Source: JAGTRB01 sp037439685
Lineage (GTDB): Archaea > Thermoproteota > Bathyarchaeia > TCS64
Assembly (NCBI GenBank): GCA_037439685.1
Contig: JBBIVO010000001.1
Coordinates: 1 to 64,000, forward strand
Length of the DNA stretch: 64,000 bases
Reading direction: 5' to 3'
Below are positions 54,689-63,233 of the stretch, piece by piece. How positions within the stretch are numbered: position 1 is the stretch's first letter; each line of letters opens with the position of its first letter. The translations under genes and the position numbers were made by a program. The notes under the pieces were generated by a model, which was not told the origin of the DNA, did not search any database, and saw only the letters and a list, made by a program, of their open reading frames with translations.

Positions 54689-57361
54689 ATGTGTTGGAAA
54701 AGGGCAGTTACTCTGTCCATCCTGGTCGGACTTGCCCTAACGATGAACGCGTGGGCTCAGGCGTTAACCCCAATTAAGGGAGCATCAGTCGTCGCTTCTG
54801 GAATGGAAGGCTATGGAATCGCTATAACGGGTGCGGACGGCCTCTTCAGGATATCTGAGGGGCTAGGGGAGGGGGTTTACACCGTGGCCGTTAGGGCGAA
54901 GGGCTATGTCTCGAGGGAGATTATGAATGTGGAGGTCAAGGCCGGAGAGCTCGATCTTGGAGTCATCTCGCTTGAGCCTTCAGGGATCATAAGCGGAGTT
55001 GTGGAGACTCCCGAAGGTAAACCTGCGCCATCGGTTCCCGTCACCCTGAAGGGGCAGGATGGGAGGGCTATAGAGCACACAACCTCTTCGAGCGATGGCT
55101 CCTTCATCTTTGACACGAATATCGTCAACGGAACATATACGGTTGAGGCCTATGCCTACTCCTTCGAGGGGTTGGAGTACACTACTGTGAGCATGGGTTT
55201 CACACAGGTCCACATATTTTTGCCGAAGGGTGGAGCCCCATACCTTGAGGGCTACACGTCTGGGGTGGTCCAGGGCGTAAAGGCCATTCAGGGGGAGAAG
55301 GTCGAGGGGATACGCGTCAGGCTCGGCCTCTCCGGCATAATCTCCGGAAGGGTTATGGATCTCCAGGGCAACCCCATATCCAAAATTCTAGTACTCGCCT
55401 ACCCGGCTGAGGGAGAAGGCCCATATGGCTTCATATCAATAACTGGAGATGATGGGAGATACAGGATCGCCAATAACCTCGCGACGGGGAACTACAACGT
55501 GACCCTACTCTTTCCAAAGGGATATGTCTGGAGCTTCCTAGACGCCGAGAGGGTTCATGTAGAGGCCGGGAAGGAGACACCAAACGTCGATTTCAACCTC
55601 GAGAGGTCGGGGACGCTCTCTGGTGTCGTCCTTTACAGCGATAACCGACCGGCTGCTAACGCATCGGTGGTGGCAGGCTCGATGGATGGAAGATACTTCG
55701 GATTCACGGCATCAGACGTCGACGGAACCTTCAAGATAGAGTCAGGCCTTGGAACCGCCGCATATCAGGTGATGGCCTTCCTCGAGGCTTCCTTCAGCAT
55801 GCCCGTCACCGTGCAGGTGAGAGCTGGAGACGAGACGAAGGATGTGAAGCTTATCATCACGGGGACTGGGAAGGGGATGGCGGCGATCGAGGGACGAGTG
55901 TTGGATGAAAGGGGCAACCCTCTGGGGGAGGTGCGGGTCTCATCCCTTGGGGTTTCGGAACAAACCGATGAGGATGGAAAGTACAGGCTGATTGTTCCCC
56001 TCCCAGAGGGAGTGGCCGCAACCAATGTGACCGTTGAGGCCTCAAAGACAGGTTACAAGAGAGCCTTCAGGGAGGATGTGAAGATATCTGTCGGGGAGAC
56101 CGTCAAGGATGTCGACTTCAGTCTCGAAACCCTAAAGGTTGGCACCATAAGGGGAAGGGTCGTCGCAGCAGCTCCAGCGCCCCCTCCGAAGAAGACCGCC
56201 CACCTTTCGATAGTCCTCTCATCTGGAGCCGTAAAGGTGGGCGAGCCGGTGACGATAACTGGGACGATAACCCCGAGCCTATCGGGGGACGCCTCGATCC
56301 TTGTAGCCTCCGACACCGAGTTCAAGGAGATCGCAAAGGTAAGCATAAGGAATGGGGGCTTCACATATAGCTTCTACCCACCCAGCGTCGGAAGCTATAA
56401 AATAAAGGCTTCATGGCCTGGAGACCCAGAGTATAACCCAGCCGAGTCCGCCACGTTGACCCTAAAGGTTGAGAGGATATCTCCAACGATATCAATATCG
56501 TCATCCAAGACCAAGGCAAACCTCGGCGAGACGGTTAGGATCTCGGGCTCTATATCACCCTTCAAGAAGGCGACTGAGGTTATCATAGTGGTCTCGAGCC
56601 CAGCCGATGTTAAGGAGTATAAGGTCTCCTCAGAGGATGGGGAGTTCAAATATGACCTTAAGCTGGAGGCCAAGGGAACCTATAGGGTTAAGGCTAGGGT
56701 TCCCGAGGGCTCAACTTACAGCATGGCCGAATCTGGCGAGGTCCAGATCACCGTTGAGGAGGTGAAGGCTGAGGAGAGGAGATGCATAATAGCAACGGCG
56801 ACATTCGGCTCAGAGTTAACCCCAGAGGTTAACTTCCTAAGATCCTTCAGGGACGGCCTTATCCTCTCAACCATGGCGGGAAGAGCATTCTACATGGCCT
56901 TCGATGCCTTCTACTACTCCTGGAGCACACCCGTCGCGGATCATATCGAGGCGAGTCCTGCCCTTAGGTACATTGCAAAGGCTCTGATCTATCCCCTTCT
57001 GGGCGCCCTCAAGTTGACAGCCGTGTCCTCCTCACCGATCTTCGAATTTAGCCCCGAGGCTGCCGCCATCCTCTCCGGATTCATAGCCTCCTCGCTCATA
57101 GGAGCCATCTATATATCACCCATACTAATAGCCGCCTCGCTCATAGCCAATAGGGGGTTCTCTCCAAGAAGCCCATCCATGAGGATCTTGAAACTCCTAT
57201 GGCTCTCCGTTGCGGCATCTCTGACGTTCATAGTGATAGGGCTGGCCCTCAGAAGTAGCCCATTGCTCATAGCCTCGACATCAACCTATGTTCTTCTAAT
57301 CATAGCCTCAACATCCACATCAATACTACGCCTGTTTAACACCTTGAAAAAAAGACAATAA
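54689..57361 (+). CDS. Secreted/membrane protein with repeated carboxypeptidase-regulatory-like domains, CFI-box and C-terminal membrane helices
   Basis: 890 residues. An N-terminal signal sequence (VTLSILVGLALTMNAWAQA) precedes five or so b-sandwich repeats with the CarboxypepD_reg/CnaB pattern (for example GIISGVVETPEGKP, SGIISGRVMDLQGNP, GTLSGVVLYSDNRP, AAIEGRVLDERGNP). After a PAPPPKK linker come two Ig-like repeats (VGEPVTITGTI, LGETVRISGSI). Then a CFI-box, RRCIIATATFGSELTPEV with LRSFRDG, and three or four C-terminal membrane helices. CFI-box proteins are surface proteins of unknown function. Probably anchored with the repeats outside the cell. It follows the cation ATPase by 100 bases. 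Confidence 0.85.
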   Translation: MCWKRAVTLSILVGLALTMNAWAQALTPIKGASVVASGMEGYGIAITGADGLFRISEGLGEGVYTVAVRAKGYVSREIMNVEVKAGELDLGVISLEPSGIISGVVETPEGKPAPSVPVTLKGQDGRAIEHTTSSSDGSFIFDTNIVNGTYTVEAYAYSFEGLEYTTVSMGFTQVHIFLPKGGAPYLEGYTSGVVQGVKAIQGEKVEGIRVRLGLSGIISGRVMDLQGNPISKILVLAYPAEGEGPYGFISITGDDGRYRIANNLATGNYNVTLLFPKGYVWSFLDAERVHVEAGKETPNVDFNLERSGTLSGVVLYSDNRPAANASVVAGSMDGRYFGFTASDVDGTFKIESGLGTAAYQVMAFLEASFSMPVTVQVRAGDETKDVKLIITGTGKGMAAIEGRVLDERGNPLGEVRVSSLGVSEQTDEDGKYRLIVPLPEGVAATNVTVEASKTGYKRAFREDVKISVGETVKDVDFSLETLKVGTIRGRVVAAAPAPPPKKTAHLSIVLSSGAVKVGEPVTITGTITPSLSGDASILVASDTEFKEIAKVSIRNGGFTYSFYPPSVGSYKIKASWPGDPEYNPAESATLTLKVERISPTISISSSKTKANLGETVRISGSISPFKKATEVIIVVSSPADVKEYKVSSEDGEFKYDLKLEAKGTYRVKARVPEGSTYSMAESGEVQITVEEVKAEERRCIIATATFGSELTPEVNFLRSFRDGLILSTMAGRAFYMAFDAFYYSWSTPVADHIEASPALRYIAKALIYPLLGALKLTAVSSSPIFEFSPEAAAILSGFIASSLIGAIYISPILIAASLIANRGFSPRSPSMRILKLLWLSVAASLTFIVIGLALRSSPLLIASTSTYVLLIIASTSTSILRLFNTLKKRQ

Positions 57362-57570
57362 ATTAACTCGGCCACGTTTTTTTAATTAAACTCTACCACT
57401 TTGAAATAGGTGCCAGTTGATCCACGATTATCAATAGATAATATATTTAGAGAAATGGTTAACAGCTGCATTTTATTATCTATTTAGAGGTGGGAAAGAG
57501 AATAAATTACAAAAGATTATATTCTGGCCCTTCCATAATTCGATGATGGGTTCGAAAGCCTCGCCTCCCC

Positions 57571-57620
57571 GGAGGATAGGCCACATCTTCGTCTTGAGGA
57601 GGAGGATAGGCCACATCTTC
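57571..57620 (+). repeat. Tandem direct repeat, 20 bases with 30-base period
   Basis: The same 20 bases (beginning GGAGGATAGG and ending CCACATCTTC) occur at 57571-57590 and 57601-57620, directly upstream of the gene starting at 57637. The period is exactly 30 bases, and the spacer also carries GAGGA-like sequence. Confidence 0.85.
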
Positions 57621-57636
57621 ACGCCGAGGGCTAGAT

Positions 57637-58071
57637 ATGGCAGTGAGGGTGAAGTTAAGGATAAAGGCTAAGGGCGATAAGGGGGAGGTTGTCTCCTCAG
57701 CCCTCGTCAACTCTGGCTTCGAGACTGAGAAGCCCCAACTCCTCATACCCCTGGCCTTGGCTAGGGCTCTTGGCCTCTGGCCTCCACCGCCCACCAGCTC
57801 TATCGCTGAGCTTGGGACGGCTGGGGGGCCGGTCAGGAACTACCTAGTGCCTGACGCCCTTGAGGTCTCTATCCTCACCGGGGATAGGTCCACAGAGCCT
57901 GTGGAGTGCTGCGCTATAATCTCCCACATTGAAGAGGAGGTCCTGATAAATGATAAGCTCAGTGATGAGCTTAAGATAGTGATGCTGAGGCCTGGCGCAG
58001 GGATATGGAGGTTGGCAGACGACCCGGAGGGGATGAGTAGGAGGAGTGAGCCCCCTAGATATTGGGCCTGA
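57637..58071 (+). CDS. Aspartyl-protease-fold (clan AA-like) protein with altered catalytic residue
   Basis: 144 residues. The segment SSALVNSGFETEKPQLLIPLALARALGL resembles the first strand-turn of retropepsin-like proteins (A-L-V-D-T/S-G), but the catalytic Asp is Asn (residue 25). Then IAELGTAGGPVRNYLVPDALEVSIL and ILTGDRSTEPVECCAIISH fit the following b-strands. Similar archaeal proteins with this LIPLxLAxxLGLWPPP stretch exist, I believe, without known function. If the fold is right it is an inactive or differently acting dimeric protein. Cytoplasmic, single gene. Confidence 0.5.
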   Translation: MAVRVKLRIKAKGDKGEVVSSALVNSGFETEKPQLLIPLALARALGLWPPPPTSSIAELGTAGGPVRNYLVPDALEVSILTGDRSTEPVECCAIISHIEEEVLINDKLSDELKIVMLRPGAGIWRLADDPEGMSRRSEPPRYWA

Positions 58072-58276
58072 AAATCTGGCCTTATCACTTCGACCTTGTT
58101 TATCTCAGCGGGCCATCCTTTATTATCAATCTTTTATCATCATGATTTTTCTTCATCGATTCAAATCATAATAACAACATCATGAGAGATGATCTCTGGT
58201 GCCGAGAATATTAATCGGAGATGAGATCCCCCATCGATTGGTCTTTTCAGGCCCTTATGATGATGTCTAGAGGAGG

Positions 58277-59527
58277 TTAGGCTCCCAACGCCATCTCCAT
58301 AAATGGCTTGACCTCTCTGAGGGATCCCAGCTCCTGAGGCCTCTTGGATGAGGTGAGGGCTGCATCTATGTCCTTTATACCAGCACCTGTTATTATGAGG
58401 ATCACCCTCTCATCCCGGTCTATGGCTCCCCCCTCCAGGAGCTTCTTGGCGCAGGCTACTGGGACGGCTGCGGCGGGCTCTGCGAAGATCCCCTCCCTCT
58501 CGGCCAGAAGCCTCTGGGCCCTCAGGATCTCCTCGTCTGAGGCCATCTCGGCGGCTCCCCCCGACTCTCTGAGGATCCTCAGCGCCCTCCTCCCGCTGGG
58601 GGGGTCGGGGTTGGATATGGCCGAGGCTATGGTCCTAGGCTCTGGATTGGGCTCCACGTGATCCAATCCCCTAATGAAGCTCCTCACTATGGGGGAGTTG
58701 CCCTCCGCCTGGACCAGCCCCATCCTCGGAAGCTCCTCAACCAGGCCCAGCTCCCTGAGCTCCAGCCACCCCTTCCATATAGCGCTGAGGTTTCCGGCGG
58801 AGCTCGTCGGCACTAGGATCCAGTCCGGCGCCTCCCATCCAAGCTGCTCGGCCAGTTCGAAGGAGATGGTCTTCTGCCCCTCAACCCTCATGGGGGCGTC
58901 GTTGTGGACCATGTATATCCCAAGCCCCCTCCCAGCCTCCAGGGCCTCCCCGCAGATCTCTGGGTAGGGGGCATCCACCGAGGCTACGGTCGCCCCGCAG
59001 ATAAGGGTCTGAGCCACCTTCACCGTGGGAGTGCCCCTTGGGATGAGGATGAGGCACCTCACCCCTCCCCTCGCAGCGTAGGCTGCTAGAGAGGCGGCCA
59101 TGTTGCCTGATGAGACGCAGCCGACAGCCCTTGCCCCAATCTCCAGGGCCATGGAGACCCCTACGCTCGAGCCCCTATCCTTGAAGGACCATGTGGGGTT
59201 CCTCGTCTCATCCTTTATGTAGAGCTCCTCTAACCCCAACTCCATTCCAAGCCTCTCCGCCCTTATCAGGGGGGTGCCACCCTCCTCTAGGGTTACTATG
59301 CAATCCAGTCTTGAGACCGGGAGGAGCACCCTATACCTCCACATCCCCGAGCCCTTGAGGCCCCCCTCCTCGGCCTCCCCTCGGACCTTGTCGTAATCGT
59401 AGGCAACCTCCAAGGGGTAGTCGCAGCGGCTGCACCTGTAGGCCATCTCCCACAATCGGTGCTCCTCTCCACATACCTTGCAGACAAGTTTAGGAGAAGG
59501 GTTCAAACCTCCGGTTGGCATGGACAT
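58277..59527 (-). CDS. thrC: Threonine synthase
   Basis: 416 residues, PLP fold-type II. An N-terminal zinc-ribbon (CKVCG and CSRCD, residues ~16-35) typical of archaeal threonine synthases, then NPTWSFKDRGSSVG with the PLP Lys, SSGNMAASLAAYAA for phosphate binding, and the C-terminal ITGAGIKD. It converts O-phosphohomoserine to threonine. It lies 33 bases after the presenilin-like gene in the same direction, so it may be the last gene of the opp transcript, though its function is unrelated. Confidence 0.93.
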   Translation of the reverse strand: MSMPTGGLNPSPKLVCKVCGEEHRLWEMAYRCSRCDYPLEVAYDYDKVRGEAEEGGLKGSGMWRYRVLLPVSRLDCIVTLEEGGTPLIRAERLGMELGLEELYIKDETRNPTWSFKDRGSSVGVSMALEIGARAVGCVSSGNMAASLAAYAARGGVRCLILIPRGTPTVKVAQTLICGATVASVDAPYPEICGEALEAGRGLGIYMVHNDAPMRVEGQKTISFELAEQLGWEAPDWILVPTSSAGNLSAIWKGWLELRELGLVEELPRMGLVQAEGNSPIVRSFIRGLDHVEPNPEPRTIASAISNPDPPSGRRALRILRESGGAAEMASDEEILRAQRLLAEREGIFAEPAAAVPVACAKKLLEGGAIDRDERVILIITGAGIKDIDAALTSSKRPQELGSLREVKPFMEMALGA

Positions 59528-59560
59528 CCTCGAGGAGGGCGACCTGGAATATAAAATCCT

Positions 59561-60379
59561 CTATCCTCCGCCGCCTCCAAGCTGGCCTATCAGTATGGGG
59601 AGGACGCCGAGGGCTAGGGGGATGGGGAGGCCTGGGAAGGAGCCAACCCTATGGGTTATTATGAGGGTTAGGGCGCACCCAGCCATCATCAGGGCGGAGG
59701 CTTGAAGGGCCATCGAGACCCCGAAGAACCTCATGGTGTGAGATGCCACCATGGAATAGAATATTATATCCCCTACCCCCACCTCAACCCCTCCCAGGCT
59801 TATCGCCGCCCCAGCCTCCCGGTCATCCCCCTTGGCCGCCGCAGCCCTCCAAGAGAAGAATAGGTCGTACACCGCGAAGATCGTAAGGAGTAGGAGGATG
59901 CTCGAGGTGGGGGAGTTGACCCCTATAAAGGACCCTAGAACCGTCCCATATACGAGGTATATGAGTGCCATAACCTGCTCCGGTGGGGAAACCACCACGG
60001 CTAGGGTTGAGAGGACGACGATGAACATCAGGAACCACAGTAGGAGGGTTGAGGGAAGCCCCTCATGGGCCTCGAGGGCCCCTCTGGCCATGAGGATGGA
60101 GGTGAAGGCCCCTAATAGGATCAGGCTCCTGAGCAGGATGACCCTGGCATACCTTACGGCTGAGGCCAAGAGGGCTGAGATGATGATGGATGGAACAGAT
60201 ATCACGAGGACGTTCAGGAGCACCTCGATAGGTGTCCTCTCCCTCGGGAAGGGCATTATGGGATAGCTGGATGCCCACCTCCCAAGGCCTGAGGATATGG
60301 CCAGTGAGAGGAGGAGGACGGCCGCTAGGAGGGCAGCCGCCAGGGCCCTCCCCCTAATCTCGTCTCCACTACTTGACAA
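59561..60379 (-). CDS. Archaeal presenilin/signal-peptide-peptidase homologue (GxGD intramembrane aspartyl protease)
   Basis: 272 residues with about nine membrane helices. The three signature motifs are present: YD in FAVYDLFFSW (D172), GxGD in GVGDIIFYSM (D204) and the PAL-like PGLPIPL (residues 249-255). Homologues cleave helices within the membrane. The gene start overlaps the end of the OppF-like gene by 11 bases, so it is transcribed with the peptide transporter; it may release or clear signal peptides or membrane stubs whose fragments are then recycled. That link is inference. Confidence 0.85.
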   Translation of the reverse strand: MSSSGDEIRGRALAAALLAAVLLLSLAISSGLGRWASSYPIMPFPRERTPIEVLLNVLVISVPSIIISALLASAVRYARVILLRSLILLGAFTSILMARGALEAHEGLPSTLLLWFLMFIVVLSTLAVVVSPPEQVMALIYLVYGTVLGSFIGVNSPTSSILLLLTIFAVYDLFFSWRAAAAKGDDREAGAAISLGGVEVGVGDIIFYSMVASHTMRFFGVSMALQASALMMAGCALTLIITHRVGSFPGLPIPLALGVLPILIGQLGGGGG

Positions 60380-61352
60380 GGTGGCAGGAGACGAGGTGGC
60401 CGTCCTCCACCTCTACGGGAGTGGGCTCCTCCCTCTCGCAGGCCTCCCTGCGGAAGGGGCATCTCGTGTGGAACCTGCACCCAGGTGGGGGGGCTATGGG
60501 GCTTGGTATCTCCCCCCTGAGAAGGACTCTATCCCTCTTGACATCTGGGTTTATATCGGGGAAGGCCGAGATGAGGGCCTTAGTGTATGGGTGTTGGGGG
60601 TTCTGAAACACGTCCTCTGAGGCCCCCCTCTCCATGATCTTCCCGAGGTACATGATGGCCAGCTTATCGCTCATGTACCTTACGACGGCGAGGTTGTGAG
60701 CTATTAGGAGATATGTCAGCCTGAACTCCCTCTTCAGCTCTTGTAGGAGGTTGAGGATGGTCGCCTGGATAGACACGTCTAGGGATGAGACGGGCTCGTC
60801 GGCCACGATGAACTTAGGCCTAAGGGCTATCGCCCTTGCGATGGCTATCCTCTGCCTCTGCCCACCGCTGAACTCGTGGGGATACCTATCGATGAAGACT
60901 CTCCCAGGGTTTAGGCCGACCGTGTCGAGAAGTTCTATGGCCATCCTCCTCCTCTCCTCCCCCTTCAATCCCAAGTGGATTGAGAGGGGTTCACCGACGA
61001 TCTCCTCAACGGTCATCCTGGGGTTGAGGGAGGCGTAGGGGTTCTGGAAGACCATCTGCATATCCCTCCTAAGTTTCCTCTTTTCCTCATCCCTCAAAGA
61101 GAAGATGCACCTTCCCTCGAAGTGGATCTTACCCTCTGTAGGCTCGATAAGCTGCATTAATACTAGCCCGGTCGTCGTCTTCCCGCTTCCGCTCTCCCCA
61201 ACAAGGCTGAAGGTCTCCCCCCTCCCTATCTCTAGGTCTATCGAGTCCACGGCCCTAACCCACCTCTTCTCCTTGGATAGGAGCTTATCCACCCAGCTCT
61301 TCTCAACGGGGTAGTACTTCTTCAACCCCTTTACTTCAACCAGGGTCTCCAT
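60369..61352 (-). CDS. oppF: Oligopeptide/dipeptide ABC transporter ATPase (OppF/DppF-type)
   Basis: 327 residues: Walker A GESGSGKTT, Q-loop region QNPYASLNPRMT (typical of OppF), ABC signature FSGGQRQR, Walker B FIVADEPVSSLD, and the C-terminal oligopeptide_HPY region with four Cys (CRFHTRC, CEREE, SCHL). Second ATPase of the importer, cytoplasmic. It follows oppD by six bases. Confidence 0.93.
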   Translation of the reverse strand: METLVEVKGLKKYYPVEKSWVDKLLSKEKRWVRAVDSIDLEIGRGETFSLVGESGSGKTTTGLVLMQLIEPTEGKIHFEGRCIFSLRDEEKRKLRRDMQMVFQNPYASLNPRMTVEEIVGEPLSIHLGLKGEERRRMAIELLDTVGLNPGRVFIDRYPHEFSGGQRQRIAIARAIALRPKFIVADEPVSSLDVSIQATILNLLQELKREFRLTYLLIAHNLAVVRYMSDKLAIMYLGKIMERGASEDVFQNPQHPYTKALISAFPDINPDVKRDRVLLRGEIPSPIAPPPGCRFHTRCPFRREACEREEPTPVEVEDGHLVSCHLVK

Positions 61353-61358
61353 CGGGTA

Positions 61359-62345
61359 TCAGTCCCCTCCCATGACGGGATGGTGGCAGAGGACATAGTG
61401 CTCCTCCCCCACCTCTATGAGCTGGGGGTCCTCCTTGCACCTCTCATCGGCGTATCTGCACCTGGGGGAGAACCTGCATCCCGGAGGGGGTTCAACGAGG
61501 TCTGGCACAGAGCCTTCGATTCCTGTAAGCCTCTCCCTCTTGAATCCAACCCTGGGGATGGATTCTAGGAGCCCAACGGTGTAGGGGTGCCTAGGCTCCC
61601 TTAGGATCCTCCTGATGTCTGAGTACTCCACGATCTTCCCAGCGTACATAACCGCAACCCTCTCGCAGAGTTCGGCGATGACCCCGAAGTCATGGCTGAT
61701 TATCAGAGATGACATCTTGAACTCCTTCTTCAGGTCCTTCATCAGCTCTAGGAGCTGGGCCTGGATTATCACGTCCAAGGCTGTGGTCGGCTCGTCTGCT
61801 ATCATCAGTTCGGGGTTGCATGAGAGGGCCATGGCCATCATAGCCCTCTGCCTCATCCCCCCGCTGAGCTGGTGGGGATAGCTCATGGCCACGTCCCTAG
61901 GGGAGGGGATCCCAACAACCTCTAGGGTGGATATGACCCTCTCCCAGGCCTCCCTCCTGCCTAGCCTCTGGTGTCTTATTATGCCCTCGGCTATCTGGTC
62001 TCCTATCCTCATGACGGGGTTGAAATAGGTCATGGGGTCCTGGAAGCTCATGGCTATCTTCGCTCCTCTCACCTCCCTCATCTCAGCCTCCGACAGCTTT
62101 AAGAGGTTCCTGCCCCTTAGGAGGATCTCACCTCCCACTATCCTTCCTGGGGCTGGGACTAGCCTCATAATGGAGAGGGCCGCCGTGGACTTCCCACAGC
62201 CCGACTCGCCGACCAGGCCTACGGTCTCCCCCACTAGAACAGTGAAGCTTATCCCATCCACGGCCTTAACGGTGCCCCTCAGGGTTGGGAAGTGGGTTCT
62301 TAGATCCCTAACCTCGAGGACGGCCTCTTCTATCTTCATGGTCAC
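61359..62345 (-). CDS. oppD: Oligopeptide/dipeptide ABC transporter ATPase (OppD/DppD-type)
   Basis: 328 residues: GESGCGKST, FQDPMTYFNPVM, signature LSGGMRQRAMMAMAL, Walker B MIADEPTTALD and the C-terminal CRFSPRCRYADERC cysteine cluster. Pairs with OppF to drive peptide import. Overlaps oppC by four bases. Confidence 0.93.
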   Translation of the reverse strand: MTMKIEEAVLEVRDLRTHFPTLRGTVKAVDGISFTVLVGETVGLVGESGCGKSTAALSIMRLVPAPGRIVGGEILLRGRNLLKLSEAEMREVRGAKIAMSFQDPMTYFNPVMRIGDQIAEGIIRHQRLGRREAWERVISTLEVVGIPSPRDVAMSYPHQLSGGMRQRAMMAMALSCNPELMIADEPTTALDVIIQAQLLELMKDLKKEFKMSSLIISHDFGVIAELCERVAVMYAGKIVEYSDIRRILREPRHPYTVGLLESIPRVGFKRERLTGIEGSVPDLVEPPPGCRFSPRCRYADERCKEDPQLIEVGEEHYVLCHHPVMGGD

Positions 62346-63232
62346 CTCTCCCTGAGCCTCGGATTCAGGGCGTCATTGAGACCATCCCCGATGAGGTTGA
62401 AGGCCATGACGGTTATGAATATCGCGGCACCAGGAAAGGCCGCCATCCACCAGGTCCTCCTCACATACATCTGGGCTATGCTGAGCATCCTGCCCCAGCT
62501 GACCAGGCTGGGGTCGCCTAGGCCTAGGAAGCTTAGACCTGCCTCTGTGAGGATGGCCGATCCGACCTGTAGAGAGGAGTTCACTATGACGGGGTAGATC
62601 CCGTTTGGCAGTATGTGCCTGAATATGATCCTCAGGTGGCTCGCGCCCACAACCCTGGCGGCCTGCACGAACTCCTGCTCCCTTAGGGAGAGGAAGGTCG
62701 ACCTGAGGAGGCGGGCTGTGCCGGGCCAGGTCATGAACCCTATAACCAGCACCACGTTCCTCAGGCTGCTTCCGAAGAGGGCGACGATGAGGAGGATGAG
62801 GAAGAAGTTTGGGATTATCAGAAGCATGTCCGTAAGCCTCATGAGGATATCCTCTACCCTCCCCCCATAATAGCCGGATATGGCTCCGACGATTATCCCT
62901 ATCGAGGAGGCTATGAAGACCGAGGAGAACCCAACCAGGAGGGAGGTCTTACTCCCGAACATTATAAGCTTCAGGATATCCCGTCCCAGGTCGTCCGTGC
63001 CTAAGGGATGGGCAAAGGAGGGGGGGAGGAGGACCTCACCTGGATAGATCCCGAAGGGATTGTAGGGGTCTAAACGGTCTGTTAGCACCGCGATTAAGGT
63101 TAGGGCGATGAGGGTTGCGAAGCCCATTACGGCTGGTCTATTCCTGCTGAAGGATCTCCAGAAGCCCCTGAAGCCCCTTGAATATCTCTTCAGCCTCCCC
63201 AGAGATGGCCTTACCGTCATCATGCCATCCAC
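62342..63232 (-). CDS. oppC: Oligopeptide/dipeptide ABC transporter permease (OppC/DppC-type)
   Basis: 296 residues, six membrane helices with the OppC N-terminal region (FSRNRPAVMGFATLIALTLIAVL) and the binding-protein-dependent permease loop EFVQAARVVGASHLRIIFRHILPN (E-A-A---G-----I---H--P). The extracytoplasmic loop HPLGTDDLGRD is typical of the DppC family. One base separates it from oppB. Confidence 0.92.
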   Translation of the reverse strand: MDGMMTVRPSLGRLKRYSRGFRGFWRSFSRNRPAVMGFATLIALTLIAVLTDRLDPYNPFGIYPGEVLLPPSFAHPLGTDDLGRDILKLIMFGSKTSLLVGFSSVFIASSIGIIVGAISGYYGGRVEDILMRLTDMLLIIPNFFLILLIVALFGSSLRNVVLVIGFMTWPGTARLLRSTFLSLREQEFVQAARVVGASHLRIIFRHILPNGIYPVIVNSSLQVGSAILTEAGLSFLGLGDPSLVSWGRMLSIAQMYVRRTWWMAAFPGAAIFITVMAFNLIGDGLNDALNPRLRER

Positions 63233-63233
63233 C

